The notes under the pieces are model-generated. The model was not told where the DNA came from, searched no databases, and was given only the letters and a program-made list of their open reading frames with translations. A stretch of 64,000 nt of DNA, taken from positions 7,334,493-7,398,492 of the forward strand of contig JABAKD010000026.1 in NCBI GenBank assembly GCA_012845835.1, written 5' to 3'. Shown here piece after piece: positions 32,901 to 43,689 of this stretch. The translations under genes were made by a program, and so were the position numbers. Within the stretch, counting starts at the first letter, position 1. Every line of letters starts with the position of its first letter. This DNA comes from Undaria pinnatifida. Lineage: Eukaryota > Sar > Phaeophyceae > Laminariales > Alariaceae.

Positions 32901-33480
32901 GGTGGCAAAGCCGCGGCTCGCACCCTCCCGGCGGAGTCGCGCTCGGTCGGCCACGAATAAACGTGGCCATTCTGGCATCAAATATTCCCACCCGAAGATC
33001 ACGCCGCCATACCCACGATGGCGGCGGCGGTGTGGCGGCAGCGACGGCTGCGGCAGTGGCAGCGATGGCGGCGCCGGCGTCGGCAGTGTTGCCTAGTCCC
33101 GCCGAGGTACAGGAAGGAAGCGGAGTCGCGCTCGGCCGATAACGAGGAGACGTGTCTACTCTGGCGGCCAAACCCACACTCGGAGACCACGTCGTCGTTT
33201 CCGCGGCGGTGGCGGTGACGGCGGTGACGGCGGCGACGACGGCGGCGGCGATAGTGGTGGCGGTGGTGACAGCGGCGATGGTGGTGGTGGTGGTGGCGGC
33301 GGCGGCGGCGGCCGCGATGTTTCGAAGCAGGGGAAGGAAGCGGAGTCGCGTTCGACGGACAACGAGGAGATGTATCTACTCTGGCGGCCAAATTCCCATC
33401 AGCATCGACGCTGGCGGGGGTGCTGGCGGCGGCGGCGGTGCTAGCAAGCGTCGCCGAGGTAGAGGAAGGAAGTGCCTCCT
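32901..33480 (+). repeat. About 230-bp repeat with GGCGGT runs, three units
   Basis: CGGAGTCGCG(C/T)TCG, then AACGAGGAGA and TCTACTCTGGCGGCCAAA, recurs at about 32931, 33120 and 33342. It is separated by (GGCGGT/GGTGGC)n microsatellites at 33015-33080, 33200-33315 and 33412-33442. Ala/Val and Arg/His-rich frames derive from the triplet runs. Confidence 0.75.
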
Positions 33481-33524
33481 CCCTAAGGTGCCGAAGCCCA
33501 CCACACAAGAGGTTGTGCTGGAAG

Positions 33525-33705
33525 GGTGCAGGTCAGCCTTGATGCGACTCGCCAAACACCTTACGCGCTTCGCGTTTGGTGTGCACGTGCCATCTGCCTA
33601 TCCGGTGAACACAGGACGTGCTCCGCCCCGAGACTGTGGGATGCGAGGGTCCATGCTATGTTCACACCACTACGGCCGTGCATGATACTGAGAGTACACC
33701 CCTGG
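33525..33705 (-). repeat. Repeat family R5, reversed copy
   Basis: Contains TGATGCGACTCGCCAAACACC, TATCCGGTGAAC, GTGCTCCGCCC, GGGATGCGAGGGTCCA and ACGGCCGTGCATGA, the reversed block order of 22446-22640. Confidence 0.65.
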
Positions 33706-33936
33706 CGTCCGGACGGCGAGTACGCCTCCCAGGTGCTCTTCAGCGTCTGCTCGTGGCAAGTGTCGACGTTCGAATCGATCGAATCGCGGGAAATACTTGG
33801 GCTAGGGCAGAAGGGGTAGCTCAGACCGATAGGAGGCTCTGTACGTCACTCACCCCCAGGCTGTAATATGTTTGGTCGGAGAAACGTAACAAGACATTGC
33901 ACTTGGAAGTATGAAAGCGAACAGGGGTACAGCGGG

Positions 33937-34143
33937 TCACTTGGGAACGGGCGTTCCGAACAACTCTTCCTCGGTTTGTGATGTCCGTATCCTCTGGTTG
34001 CCGTCCGCCGTGAAAGGACGAAATTCCTTACCTTCCAGCTTGGCGGTGGGGAAGTTCGCGCCGTTCAAGAGTGCCAGATATCGCGTGGTGTAGTGGCTGG
34101 CGCTGATTCGTGTTGAGGCATTCTTTACGAGGGAAAATATCAT
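33937..34143 (-). CDS. Candidate exon, unknown protein
   Basis: The minus frame includes TRISASHYTTRYLALLNG and FPTAKLEGKEFRPFTADGN. An acceptor-like AATCAG|CG sits upstream (about 34107) and a donor GGAAG|GTAAGG inside (about 34041), so the real exon may be only about 70 nt. Alternatively the frame runs on to the TGA at 33937. Unique sequence, no domain recognised. Confidence 0.25.
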   Translation of the reverse strand: MIFSLVKNASTRISASHYTTRYLALLNGANFPTAKLEGKEFRPFTADGNQRIRTSQTEEELFGTPVPK

Positions 34144-35749
34144 ACAATATAATCAGGACCAGATATAAATATCATACTCAAAACAAGGGAATATATAGTT
34201 TCTTGTGGATATTGCTGTCCCGATTACTATGATCCTCCGTAATCTGTATATATAATCGGCTGTTGTTGTTGGCGTCGTTGTCGTCCGCCCCTAAGTCTGC
34301 CGGAGGCTGACTCACGGAGTTGCCACCCCAGAGCGTTTCGGCCCCTGATTTCGGCGTGTGTAAGGGGGGTTGGGTCCACACAGGGAGAAACGCGCCGACT
34401 CGCGACGCGCTGGCCCGCGCTCGCCGTGACGCGGGGGTGGCAAGAAAGGGGGAAGCAAGGCTGTACGTTTGTTTTCACTTGATATTAGAGTGTTCAGGGG
34501 TCCACAGCATCGATGGGGAAACCCTGAGTTTGCGTCGTGATTAGGGGAGAGCGCGTGACCGACTTGGGCTCCGGCGGGTGCAGGCATACAGAGGGGGGGG
34601 GGGGGGGGGGGAAGGAGGGTGGTGGTCGGTTTCACGTCTGTCCGTCCCGAACGGTCTGACGGAGGGGCACAGGTTGCTTTGAGACAACTAACAGAGTTCG
34701 AGAAATCGTGTGAAGCAGTGCCTAGCAATTATTCGTGTTAAGGTATTATGAAACGGTATCGGTCCACAAGGCTACCGGTACAAGATTAACCACTTACCTA
34801 CCCAAAGAACGCCTTACGCCATTCACCTACGCTCCAGTTCGTGGGCATATTCTTGCATGTCTCGCGTCTACGTCCGGCGGGAAACGAAATACCGTATGTA
34901 CACCGGCGCAAAACAACCGGGAAGTTGCGTTCCCGGTTGAAAAAGAACCGGGACTTCGCTTCACGTTGTCGACAAAGAAACACCGGGTTTTCACATTTTT
35001 ATCGCAAAAAAAATCAGCAGGTGCGGCGGGTGACGTCATGTCTCTACACTCCAACTGTCAGGGGTTTGAAGCGCACTATTAATAGCTGTAGCTACGAACA
35101 ATGTAAATCAGTTTTTTTTTCCTGTTTATGGTTGATATATATATATTTCTCTTTTTCCTTGTTTTTTATTTCCGCTTCTGCAGGCCTTGCGCTTTATGCA
35201 CGCCACTGGCCCATGAGAATTGCGTACTTCTTCACATATAGAACGGTGGTAAGCATTCGCCATTTTTGTGTTTATCTTTGGTCGTTTCCTTTTTTTCGTG
35301 CTTCTGCTTTGTATTTTGTGTTTTTTTTTCGCCCTTGAGCTCATGAACATGCAAGGGGGTGCATGTGTGTAGTTTGCATATCGTATGTATCGTGTGCCTC
35401 AAGTGCTTCGAAGGTGAAAGCTAATTAATGTCTTGAATTATAATTTGAATTAATCATAACACATCTATCTTCCCCTCCTATGCCATCTTCTTCGACAGGG
35501 CATACCGTGTGCCTCGAAGGTGAAAACGGATTAACATCTTGAATTAGTATGAAATGATCACAACATATACGAAGTATATCTTTCCCCCCTTGGCCATCTC
35601 CTGCGACATGGCAGGGTCGACATCGACCTGTGCACTAAAACTGCAAGGGAGAAATAAAGATATATTCCGTTTCCACCAAAGTTTTTACTGCCAAAAAAAA
35701 AAAAACGGTGTACAGCAGTGGGAGGCTAGGCTCCCAACAGTACGCGCCA
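34144..35749. other. Spacer, poly-G run
   Basis: A 22-base G run lies at 34592-34613. CCGGGAAGTTGCG / CCGGGACTTCGCT is duplicated at 34917-34965. At 35400-35570 CCTCGAAGGTGAAAxC, then GGATTAA / CTAATTAA and TCTTGAATTA, occurs twice about 115 bp apart. No supported gene. Confidence 0.45.
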
Positions 35750-35757
35750 TTCAAACA

Positions 35758-35895
35758 TACCGGGACTATGCAGGGCACCGGCACTATTGAGGGCACCGGC
35801 ACTATTCAGCGCACCGACACTAGTCAGGGCACCGGCACTATTCAAGGCACCGGCAATATTCAAGGCACCGGCACTATTCAGGGCACCGGCACTAT
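35758..35895 (+). repeat. 18-bp array (GGCACCGGCACTATTCAG)n
   Basis: About eight units of GGCACCGGCACTATTCAG with small changes (GCGCACCGACACTAGTCA). The unit equals the terminal or subterminal motif of family H at 27.9 kb (CTGAATAGTGCCGGTG reversed). Family H-like sequence also follows at 35995-36070 (CCGTGCCAAGCGACTTCACC), so the array probably grew inside a family H element. Confidence 0.85.
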
Positions 35896-36345
35896 CGTGA
35901 ACAGAGTTACTATAGGCAAACATGAGTTTTGATACACTTTCCGGTCTCACAGGTGAACAGCAATTTTCATTTTTTCTAAAACGATCACCGTGCAAGTACT
36001 TGTAGAGAGCTCCAGCCGTGCCAAGCGACTTCACCGGCGCTGTAAAGAACAGCATTAGCACTGTTCAACCGGCCCCATTGCGAGCCCCCCACTCTATCGC
36101 CGAAGGACTATCATACCGCCTACTTTTTTGAACAGTTTGTTTACGTTACCGTCCGAAAACAAAACTGCCGTTTACCGTGTTTACTACTGTACCGTGAAAA
36201 CAAAAATGACCATTTCTTACCGCCGAAAACTTAAATTACCTGATATTTTTTCACAGTTTACCGTCCAAACGATTTACTGCCAGGATTAAAAAAGAATCAC
36301 ACGCATGAGAGTCACCGTCATATGGTACACTTCACTACTAGTTAA

Positions 36346-36734
36346 AGCTGTGAGTCGGCTGGATTACGCGACTAGAAATTTATCGGTAGCTGCCGGTAGC
36401 CAACTAAATGACTTTGGTCGGCAAGTCGGCCTGCAAAAACCAGCTGACGGCCAGCCGAATCGCCGACTTAGTCGGCCTGCAAAACCAGTTGACGGCCAGC
36501 CGACTTGCCGACTTAAGTCGGGAGAGCATTGTAGCGAGCCAAAATCACCCCCCCCGGCCGAGCGGGCCCTCGCCAACAAAGCAAGAACGCACTCCGCATT
36601 ACACAAAAAAATGTGTCCTTCCTACGAGTAGTGGGGAAACTCACCAAGTCGGATAGTCGGTGCCTCCGGATACCGACTAACTACTAGTCCGACTATTAAT
36701 TAGTTGGTGAGTTAAGTCGTGCCGAATCACAGCT
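36346..36734. mobile_element. AGTCGG-rich MITE-like element
   Basis: The left end AGCTGTGAGTCGGCTGG is roughly inverted at the right end (CCGAATCACAGCT). Inside are two direct copies of a 50-bp unit with CGGCCTGCAAAA-CCAG and TGACGGCCAGCCGA (36427-36515). There is also a foldback from ACTCACCAAGTCGG (36639) to TTGGTGAGT (36704). CTACTA lies near both ends but not at equal distance, so the target duplication is unclear. Confidence 0.55.
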
Positions 36735-37297
36735 CTACTAATAGTAGTAGTAATAGTGAGCAGTCTCAGAAATACCAGGAGCTACCTCCACGCGTAACAC
36801 GCGTTTGGCTATTATAACGTGACAACACAAGCGATCCTTACATTTCCGGCCCATAGTACCATGATACCGTGTGCTGTGACCACGGCTTGCCTTGGAGGTC
36901 GCCGAGGGTAAACACCTCTTGGTGTTTTATCTTGGAAATAATATGAGTGGAGCTAGACACTAAAAGGGACCACTAAAAAAAAAACGTCCCAGGCCCGTAG
37001 GATTGTGTATCGGGCTTGCCTACCCCCATCGATAGCTTCCATTTTTCGTTGCCAACCATTGGTTAGGTGGGTGAGGTATAGTGCTCCTGTGCTGATAGTA
37101 GCAAAAATAATTGCTCTAATAATATTATTGATAGTACAATTCATAATAGTATTAATAGTACTGATGGTAGTGAGGAGCCACAGAAACAGCAGGTGGTCTT
37201 TCACTACTTTTACTGCGTTTAGTGCAGCACGGGTCTTGGCCCCTCTCGTCTGTTGCCACCCGGTGCTTCGCGCTTGGCCCAGCGGTAGTAATTCATC
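36735..37297. other. Spacer, no gene called
   Basis: The plus frame 37005-37562 (185 codons) opens here. Its middle is Ile/Val/Leu-rich because of ATTAATAGTA-type words, and its end crosses a GTACTACG array, so I do not accept it as coding. Confidence 0.4.
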
Positions 37298-37392
37298 CCA
37301 CGGTACTACAGTACTACGGTACTACGGTACTACTGCGGTAGTACTGCGGTACCACTGCGGTAGTACTACGGTACTAACGGTAGTAACGGTTG
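37298..37392 (+). repeat. CGGTACTA(C) minisatellite
   Basis: Irregular repeats of ACGGTACT and GCGGTAGTACT, each containing a GTAC palindrome. A small (CATCCAT)n run follows at 37442-37466. Confidence 0.75.
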
Positions 37393-37675
37393 CACTTTTG
37401 GGTTCACTAATGCTTATGACCTTCTGGCCTTCTGCCATGGGCCATCCATCATCCATCATCCATCATTCTTCTATAGTGCGGTCGGTAGGGGTTGCAGTTG
37501 TTGGTTTACCTATTAATGTTAATGGTACGGTTGACCTACGTAAGTGTGGAGCTGCCGGTTAGTACGATAATGTTGCGAGTGCACTTGTTTTAGGACTGTT
37601 ATTAATAGTAGCGCATAGAAATGTTGGTGGCATTGATTGCACGAGTGAATGACTTCGAAGACGTGTTTCGGGTGA

Positions 37676-37683
37676 CGATGGTT

Positions 37684-37759
<76 letters not shown>

Positions 37760-37831
37760 CGATGATGATGATGACGACGATGACGACGACGATGATGATG
37801 ATGACATTAATTATAGTGATGATGGTGTTTA

Positions 37832-37876
<45 letters not shown>

Positions 37877-37884
37877 GGATGATG
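37676..37884 (+). repeat. (ATG)n microsatellite, two blocks
   Basis: About 45 ATG triplets at 37676-37806 with ACG interruptions near its 3' part, then a 25-bp break, then 15 more at 37829-37876. Reads as poly-Met or poly-Asp on plus and poly-His on minus, none of which is evidence of a gene. Confidence 0.95.
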
Positions 37885-38194
37885 TTGATATTGCCCTCCT
37901 CCTCATGCTAGCAGCGCAGAAAATTCCTAGAATCTGATGCACCCGTATAGCGCGGGATGACTCAGGTCCTACCCTTGACGAAGGCTCTCGTCTGTTGCCA
38001 GAGATGTAACATCCAAAGCAACCCTCGTGTGAGTGACCGCTACAGAGCCAGAGGCACCCCTGCATAGCATTAGTAGGTCCCTATGATAGGTCTATATTGA
38101 CCCAATACTACTACAAAAATATCAGGTGCAACCCTTAACGTTAACATGACACGCGTCTTGTCCTAGACACTCCTATCTTGCCCCCCGGTGTTTT
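37885..38194. other. Spacer, nothing recognised
   Basis: No open frame or repeat worth calling. Confidence 0.45.
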
Positions 38195-38335
38195 GCGCAC
38201 ACGCGATGCCTGCCTAGTCGGTGAAAACCCGAGGTGCTTCGTCCCGGCATTGAAGGGGTGCAAGGGTCTATGGTCTTAGGACTGACGGCTATGCATGAAG
38301 CGAGTTCACCCCCGTAGCAGGTGGTCCGGCTCAGG
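38195..38335 (-). repeat. Repeat family R5, reversed copy
   Basis: Contains CTGCCTAGTCGGTGAAAACC, GTCCCGGCATTGAAGGGGTG and ACGGCTATGCATGAAGCG, matching the 24885-25065 copy in the same orientation. Confidence 0.7.
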
Positions 38336-39007
38336 CGGGATGGCCGTCCAGTTTCTGGCGGCTGGTCTAGGGTGGTGGCGTTCGAGGCGTGTGACAGACA
38401 CGGCTAACCCTTGCACTGGTGCGAAAGTAAAAACCCCACTCGACTTAAGCGGTTAGGAGCTTCAGAACACACACATGGTGCACCTCTACGGCATTAGCAG
38501 CATGTGTCAGACGCGGGTGCTTTCCTCCCGCTTGCCGCCGGGGACCTCAGCCCTTCTTCCCCTGTCGGCAGACACGCCTGTGCCTGCTGTGGTGTGGTGG
38601 GGGCTCGGCCTCAGTCAATCGCCCGGACACCCCGCCTCGAAGAACGATTTTTCCTCACAAGTTATTTCCGGTGGTTCGAGCGTGAACCCTTTTGTTGTGG
38701 TTGTTGTTCTCACATTACCTCTTCCACGTGATCCAGTCCATGGTCACAAGACGGAGGTTCCAGTAACTGCTGCCGTGGCAGGGTGACTGGAGAAAAAATA
38801 AAGCGAACAAGAACAATACACATGAATAAGCCCCATGGCGCCCTGCCGTCGGGCGGGCTCGCTCCTGTATGCTACGAAAGGGGTGCATAGCAGTACCCGT
38901 GTCCATGACACCCTCGAAGTAGCTGGGGCTCCGTCCGAAGATCAGAGGCTAGGGCTAAAAAGTCAGGGTTAGGGATATGGGTTCAGCATTACGGTTGGGG
39001 ATAGCTG
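38336..39007. other. Spacer with R3/R4 traces
   Basis: At 38690-38745 the words TTGTTGTTCTCACATTACC, GATCCAGTCCATGGTCACAAG look like an inverted, diverged R3 end with its AAC tail. ACACACACATGGTGCACC at 38468 resembles the centre of the 52-kb palindrome arm. No gene. Confidence 0.4.
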
Positions 39008-40240
39008 CTTCTCTGTCAAAATATTAGGGGGTCAGGGTCAGGGTTAGGGTTAGGGTTAGAGGTGGGGTTATCGTGTTGATAGTTTATCATCTGTCCAAGG
39101 GTTGGGGGATAGGGTTAATGGGATCGGGTCAGGGTCAGGGTCAGGGTCGAGGTCAGGATCAAGTTCTGTATCAGGGTCAGGGTCAGGATCAGGGTCAGGG
39201 TCAGGGTCAGGATCAGAGCCAGGGTCAGAGTCAGGTCAGGGTCAGGGTCAGGGTCAGGGTCAGGGTCAGGGTCCGGGTCAGGGTCAGGGTCAGGGTCACG
39301 GTCACGGTCACGGTCACGGTCACGGTCAGGGTCAGGGTCAGGGTCAGGGTCACGGTCACGGTCACGGTCACGGTCACGGTCAGGGTCAGGGTCAGGGTCA
39401 GGGTCACGGTCAGGGTCAGGGTCAGGGTCAGGGTCAGGGTCAGGTTCAATATCAGGGTCAGGGTCAGGGTCAGGTTCAATATCAGGGTCAGGGTCAGGGT
39501 CAGGTCCAATGTCAGGGTCAGGGTCAGGGTCAGGTTCATTATCAGGGTCAGGGTCAGGGTCAGGGCCAGGGCCAGGGCCAGGGTCAGAGTCAGGGTCATG
39601 GTCAGGGTTGGATCAGGGTCAGGGTCAGGGCCAGAGTCAGAGTCAGGGTCAGGGTCAGGGTCAGGGTTAGGGAGGGTCAGGGTCAAGGTCGGGGTCAGGG
39701 TCAAGGTCAGGGTCAGGTTCAGGTTCAGGGTCAGGGTCAGGGTCAGGTTCAGGGTCAGGGTCAGGGTCAGGGTCTGGGTCAGGTCCAGTATCAGGGTCAG
39801 GGTCAGGGTCAGGTTCAGGGTCAGGGTCAGGGTCAGGGTCAGGGTCAGGGTCAGGGTCAGGGTCAGGGTCAGGTCTAGTATCAAGGTCAGGTCTAGTATC
39901 AAGGTCAGACACAGGGTCAGGGTCAGGGTCAGGGTTAGGATCAGGGTCAGGGACAGGGTCAGGGTCAGAGTCAGGGTCAGGGTCAGAGTCAGGGTCAGGA
40001 TCAGGGTCAGGGTCAGGGTCAGGGTCAGGTCTAGTATCAAGGTCAGGTCTAGTATCAAGGTCAGACACAGGGTCAGGGTCAGGGTTAGGATCAGGGTCAG
40101 GGACAGGGTCAGGGTCAGAGTCAGGGTCAGGGTCAGAGTCAGGGTCAGGATCAGGGTCAGGGTCAGGGTAAGGGTCAAGGTCAAGGTCAGGGTCAAGATT
40201 AGGGTCAAGGTCAGGGTCAAGGTCAGGGTTGAGGTTATCT
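39008..40240 (+). repeat. Interstitial telomere-like array (GGGTCA)n
   Basis: About 1.2 kb of the hexamer GGGTCA. It begins with three exact TTAGGG units at 39041-39059 and has variants GGGTCACG (39295-39400), CAATATCAG, AGAGTC and a longer duplicated block TCAGGTCTAGTATCAAGG (39869-39910, again 40028-40070). G-rich strand on plus. The 397-, 355- and 258-codon frames here are products of the six-base unit. TTAGGG is a known telomere repeat of many eukaryotes, so this may be an old telomere or a telomere-seeded satellite. Confidence 0.9.
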
Positions 40241-40303
40241 GGTTGTCTGTCCGAGGGATTAAGTGACAATGAGAACCGGATGCATGCTCGTCTGGCATGC
40301 CTG

Positions 40304-40561
40304 TCAGGCAACGCCCCGGGAAACCCGCGCATCCTTCCTTACCCGATCGCCTTCACGAACCAAACCCGACGCCGCCACGTTGATCTCGATCTGCGCCACA
40401 ACGAGTCTCTCGAGCAGGCGCGTGGGCGTGGAGAAGGCCGTGAGTAGCATCGTACCTTTGTTGTGGATGGCGATTTTAGTGGGAAAACGAAACAAGGCCG
40501 GAAAGGGGAAAACACGCCCGACGCCCAAGTTATCCAGGAAATTGCGAAGTTGTTGTTTCAT
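40304..40561 (-). CDS. Candidate exon next to telomere-like array
   Basis: ATG at 40561 opens MKQQLRNFLDNLGVGRVF, then FPTKIAIHNKGTMLLTAF, STPTRLLERLVVAQIEIN and VAASGLVREGDR. A donor CGG|GTAAGG follows at about 40333, and another, AAAG|GTACGA, at about 40468. Amino-acid composition is balanced and the sequence is unique in the window. No domain recognised. If the donor is used, the intron would run into the 1.2-kb GGGTCA array. Confidence 0.35.
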   Translation of the reverse strand: MKQQLRNFLDNLGVGRVFPFPALFRFPTKIAIHNKGTMLLTAFSTPTRLLERLVVAQIEINVAASGLVREGDRVRKDARVSRGVA

Positions 40562-41793
40562 TTTTCAGCTATTTTGGCAGTCGACAGTGAGTGACGCGTA
40601 CGCCACCAGATAGATTTATTGGGATCAACAACCAGAGGGTTCGAGCGTGACAAAGTGGTGTGTTGAACGACGTCGGCCGCCGAAGTGCTCGTCCAAAAAA
40701 AGCGTTTATGTGTACTCGTCCCAAAATGCGTGTACCAGCACTGGTCCTAAACTGCGTCCACACTCTTCTCTTTATTATGGCAAATATCTGAAACACAAAT
40801 GCGGTTCGCGAGAGGCGTAAGAGGAGGGTATGTGTGTGTCTGACGAGGCCGAACCCTTGAAGGGGGGAGGTAGGGTGTACGAGCCAAAATCGGCGCTGAG
40901 CCTAGAGAACACACAAGAGAGGGAACCCTTGAGAGTATCGCACAAAAAATCATGTTTGGCGCTGGACACTGGTGCCATTCGATTGAAAAAAAGGCAGATC
41001 GCAGATAGAAGATGTGCTGGCAGGTGATCCCAGGTATTCGTACGAAGGTTGTGCGTTGACCGGCGCTCAAGCGCTGGACGGACGTCAATAAAGTGGTCTT
41101 ACTGCCTATGGGACGAGGAATACTTTTGTTCAGAGCGAATGCAGAGTTGTAGTTCCCGCAGTGTCGAAAAAAACTCGGGACACCCCTTTGTTTGATCACT
41201 GAAGCCGGATTGCATATCCATCGCCGTCGACAGATCCACCAATACATAAACGTTGACGACAGTTTCAAAGCAAATCTTGTTGCGTAATTCCCGGCGATCG
41301 GGTATATTATGTTCTCTATTTACACGGAGGTATTGGTGTATCGCCCCGTGTTTGGAAAGGGACGGGGGCAGGGAAGCGCCAGCCGAAGTCGCCGTGTTTT
41401 AACGCCTCTAGAACAACTTCATGCACCGTACTCGCACGTTTTTTGGGGAGAAATTACTTGGAATTAGTGTACGACAACGTTTGCAGTATTGAAAGGGTTT
41501 GGGACCGGCACGTCGAAGTGACGCTGTACATAACTATTAGCTGGTGCGGCAGGCATGTAGCGTACAGGCATGGGTATGGTGCAGGGTAGCTTCGATCGCT
41601 GCGACAGCCACACGGAGCCGTAGACAGGAGGAGGTACCATTGTGGTCTTCCTGCAGCGCCGGTATCAGCCGGCCGACACTACTGCCAGTGTACCAGACAC
41701 CCGCAATATTGCGCAAAGTACGTGAAGGGCAGTAGTGTAGCGGGTTCCGATCGTGCCAAGCGATTTCGCCGGCAGTGTAACACATAGCTATAG
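40562..41793. other. Spacer, core-only MITE and family H traces
   Basis: A 173-codon minus frame (40747-41268) and a 65-codon plus frame (40830-41027) overlap and neither has a recognisable domain. AATTACTTGGAATTAGTG at 41448 is a core fragment of the 90-bp MITE. 41655-41785 resembles family H (GTGCCAAGCGATTTCGCCGG, compare 36020). Confidence 0.4.
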
Positions 41794-41912
41794 TACTAAT
41801 ACTACTGAATACTACTGAATACTACTGAATACTACTAAATACTATTAATACTGAATACTACTGAATACTACTGAATACTTCTGAATACTACTGAATACTA
41901 CTGAATACTACT
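41794..41912 (+). repeat. 10-bp array (ACTACTGAAT)n
   Basis: About twelve units with small changes (AAATACTATT, GAATACTTCT). Flanked by further ACTAATAGTACTA words. Confidence 0.9.
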
Positions 41913-42124
41913 TCATGCGACTAATAGCACTGATAGTACTAATAGTACGCTGGAGGTGTACAATACGTCATGCCATACAATTGGCCTTCTGAGGGTGGTG
42001 GCTTGAGGAGCTCTGTGACCCGATAAAGAAGCCCATGGCCTAGGCATATGCAAAAAATAACATATCTCAAAACAAGAATGGAGCTGAATTGACCTGAATT
42101 GATGTGAATGTTCCGACTGAAATG

Positions 42125-42420
42125 TTCCGACGGTGTTGGGTTAATAAGGAGGGTAGAGGGGGGTTTCCTTTACTTTCGGGGGCTTTTTTGGCAGTGGCTC
42201 GGGGTCAGTCGCGCGAGTGACCGATCCCCCTGTTCCTTTGCGGTGTTAAGGTCGTTGGGTGATGTTCTAATATTAATTTTAGTACTTTTAATTTGGCGAT
42301 AAGAAACCGCGCAGTGGAACAGTAAGGTACGCTTCACCAAAAACGTTTTGCCCATGAGCTACAGAGTCACTTGACAATTGTGCGAGTTGCTCAAACCCAG
42401 TAGTAGTGGCAATGGCGGTA
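42125..42420. mobile_element. Palindrome-bearing MITE copy
   Basis: The left half has TTAATAAGGAGGGTAGAGGGG, GCTTTTTTGGCAGTGGCTCG and GTCAGTCGCGCGAGTGACC. The right half has CTACAGAGTCACTTG...TGTGCGAGTTGCTCAAACC and ends in TAGTGGCAATGGCGG. Same layout as 25953-26218 with diverged ends. The right palindrome has an 8-base insertion. Confidence 0.65.
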
Positions 42421-42692
42421 TAGTATAGTATGGTAGAGTATGATTAGAGTATGATAGAGTATGATTAGAGTATGATAGAGTACGATAGAGTATGATAGAG
42501 TATGGTAGAGTATGATATAGTATGATACAGTATGATATAGTATAACAGAGTATGACAGAGTACGACAGAGTATGACAGAGTATGATAGAGTATGATAGAG
42601 TATGATAGAGTATGATAGAGTTTGATAGAGTATGATAGAGTATGAATAAGAGTATGATAGCGTATGACAGAGTATGATAGAGTATGATACTA
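42419..42692 (+). repeat. 10-bp array (AGAGTATGAT)n
   Basis: About 27 units with frequent single changes (AGAGTACGAT, ATAGTATGAT, AGAGTATGAC). It directly abuts the right end of the MITE copy above. Minus frames read SYSIILYHTL repeats and are artefacts. Confidence 0.9.
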
Positions 42693-43163
42693 CAACACCG
42701 TACCCTCGGCCCTTCGTCACCGAGAAAACTATTGCTTTAGCAAGCTCTACGAATTTCTCCCGCCCCGGTCAACGTCATGAGATGAAGGTCGTTTTCGACG
42801 AACGCGGTGTTACCAGTAATCTAAATATCGACGAGTTGATGGTCGGGAAAAAGTAACGCACTGGTGAGTCCGACCAGGCTTTCCTCAGCCGAAGAAGTAT
42901 AGTTATAAGTCCTCACGGTTGTCTTTGCAGTGCTTTTCGTTTGGGTACCTGCAGTAGATCATAATGGGCTTGTGACAAGGTATCCCCGACAGGAGATGTA
43001 GGGTTGTCGGTGTTGGAAAGCACTCTCGTCGTGGTTCCTGGTGTATTTATTGTTCTCTCCGTTGGCTCGCTACCTAGACACAAGGCGGACAACTTCATGC
43101 TCTATCTAGGGGACAGTGTACAGAACAGGCAGGGAACGAGGTTTTCCCCATCCGCCGGAGGAT

Positions 43164-43165
<2 letters not shown>
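42693..43165. other. Spacer, small ORFs only
   Basis: A 60-codon plus frame at 42674-42856 and a 61-codon minus frame at 42913-43098 are unremarkable. The palindrome CATCCGCCGGAGGATA at 43150 marks another edge of the poly-T-headed repeat family. Confidence 0.4.

Positions 43166-43192
<27 letters not shown>
43166..43192 (+). repeat. Poly-A run after CCGCCGGAGGAT
   Basis: A 27-base A run directly after the palindrome. This is the same pairing (reversed) as poly-T plus ATCCTCCGGCGGAT at 7231, consistent with a retroposed 3' end. Confidence 0.8.
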
Positions 43193-43194
<2 letters not shown>

Positions 43195-43689
43195 AGGTGT
43201 CCTGCAGGGACCATCACCGTCACCTACATTCTCGCCCATCTATGATGGCCTTGACGTGACTATGGCGTCTACTATCACCTGGTTTCACCCCAGCCATGGA
43301 CGAATCTATAGAATGCTCATCTACGTAGAGAACTCTATAACATTAGCCCACTCTGAATAGCCGCCGTAGATGCAGGTCACATGGCAATCAAAGGATGCCA
43401 ACAAAACATCGAAGATGCGGCTAAACGAAACAAGTGCAAACGAGGCTATATATAGATTCACCCACTCCTCACAATGAAGCTAAAACGCCTCATTCCTGTG
43501 ATGGAGATCACAACCGTGCGTGAGAGCTCGAAGTCAGGTGGGCACCTACGGCCTACCAGTAGCAAATCGGTCTACGAAAACACCAAGGCGAGGTCACTGA
43601 GCGCAATGATGCGACTGGAAATAAAAGGACGTCATAGACGCAGAAACGCATTCAAAAGGGAAAGAAGGAACTCATGTCACGCACGCTAT

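Noticed and set aside
37275-37300. A-box-like TGGCCCAGCGG as a possible tRNA gene
   Set aside because: No B box within 100 bp and no cloverleaf. A GTAC array follows immediately.
37621-38065. Poly-Met, poly-Asp and poly-His proteins
   Set aside because: Pure translation of an (ATG)n microsatellite.
39073-40298. Very long open frames (397, 355 and 258 codons) of Arg-Val, Leu-Thr and Gly-Gln repeats
   Set aside because: They follow from a six-base GGGTCA unit that contains no stop in most frames. Both strands are open at once and the peptides are pure dipeptide repeats.
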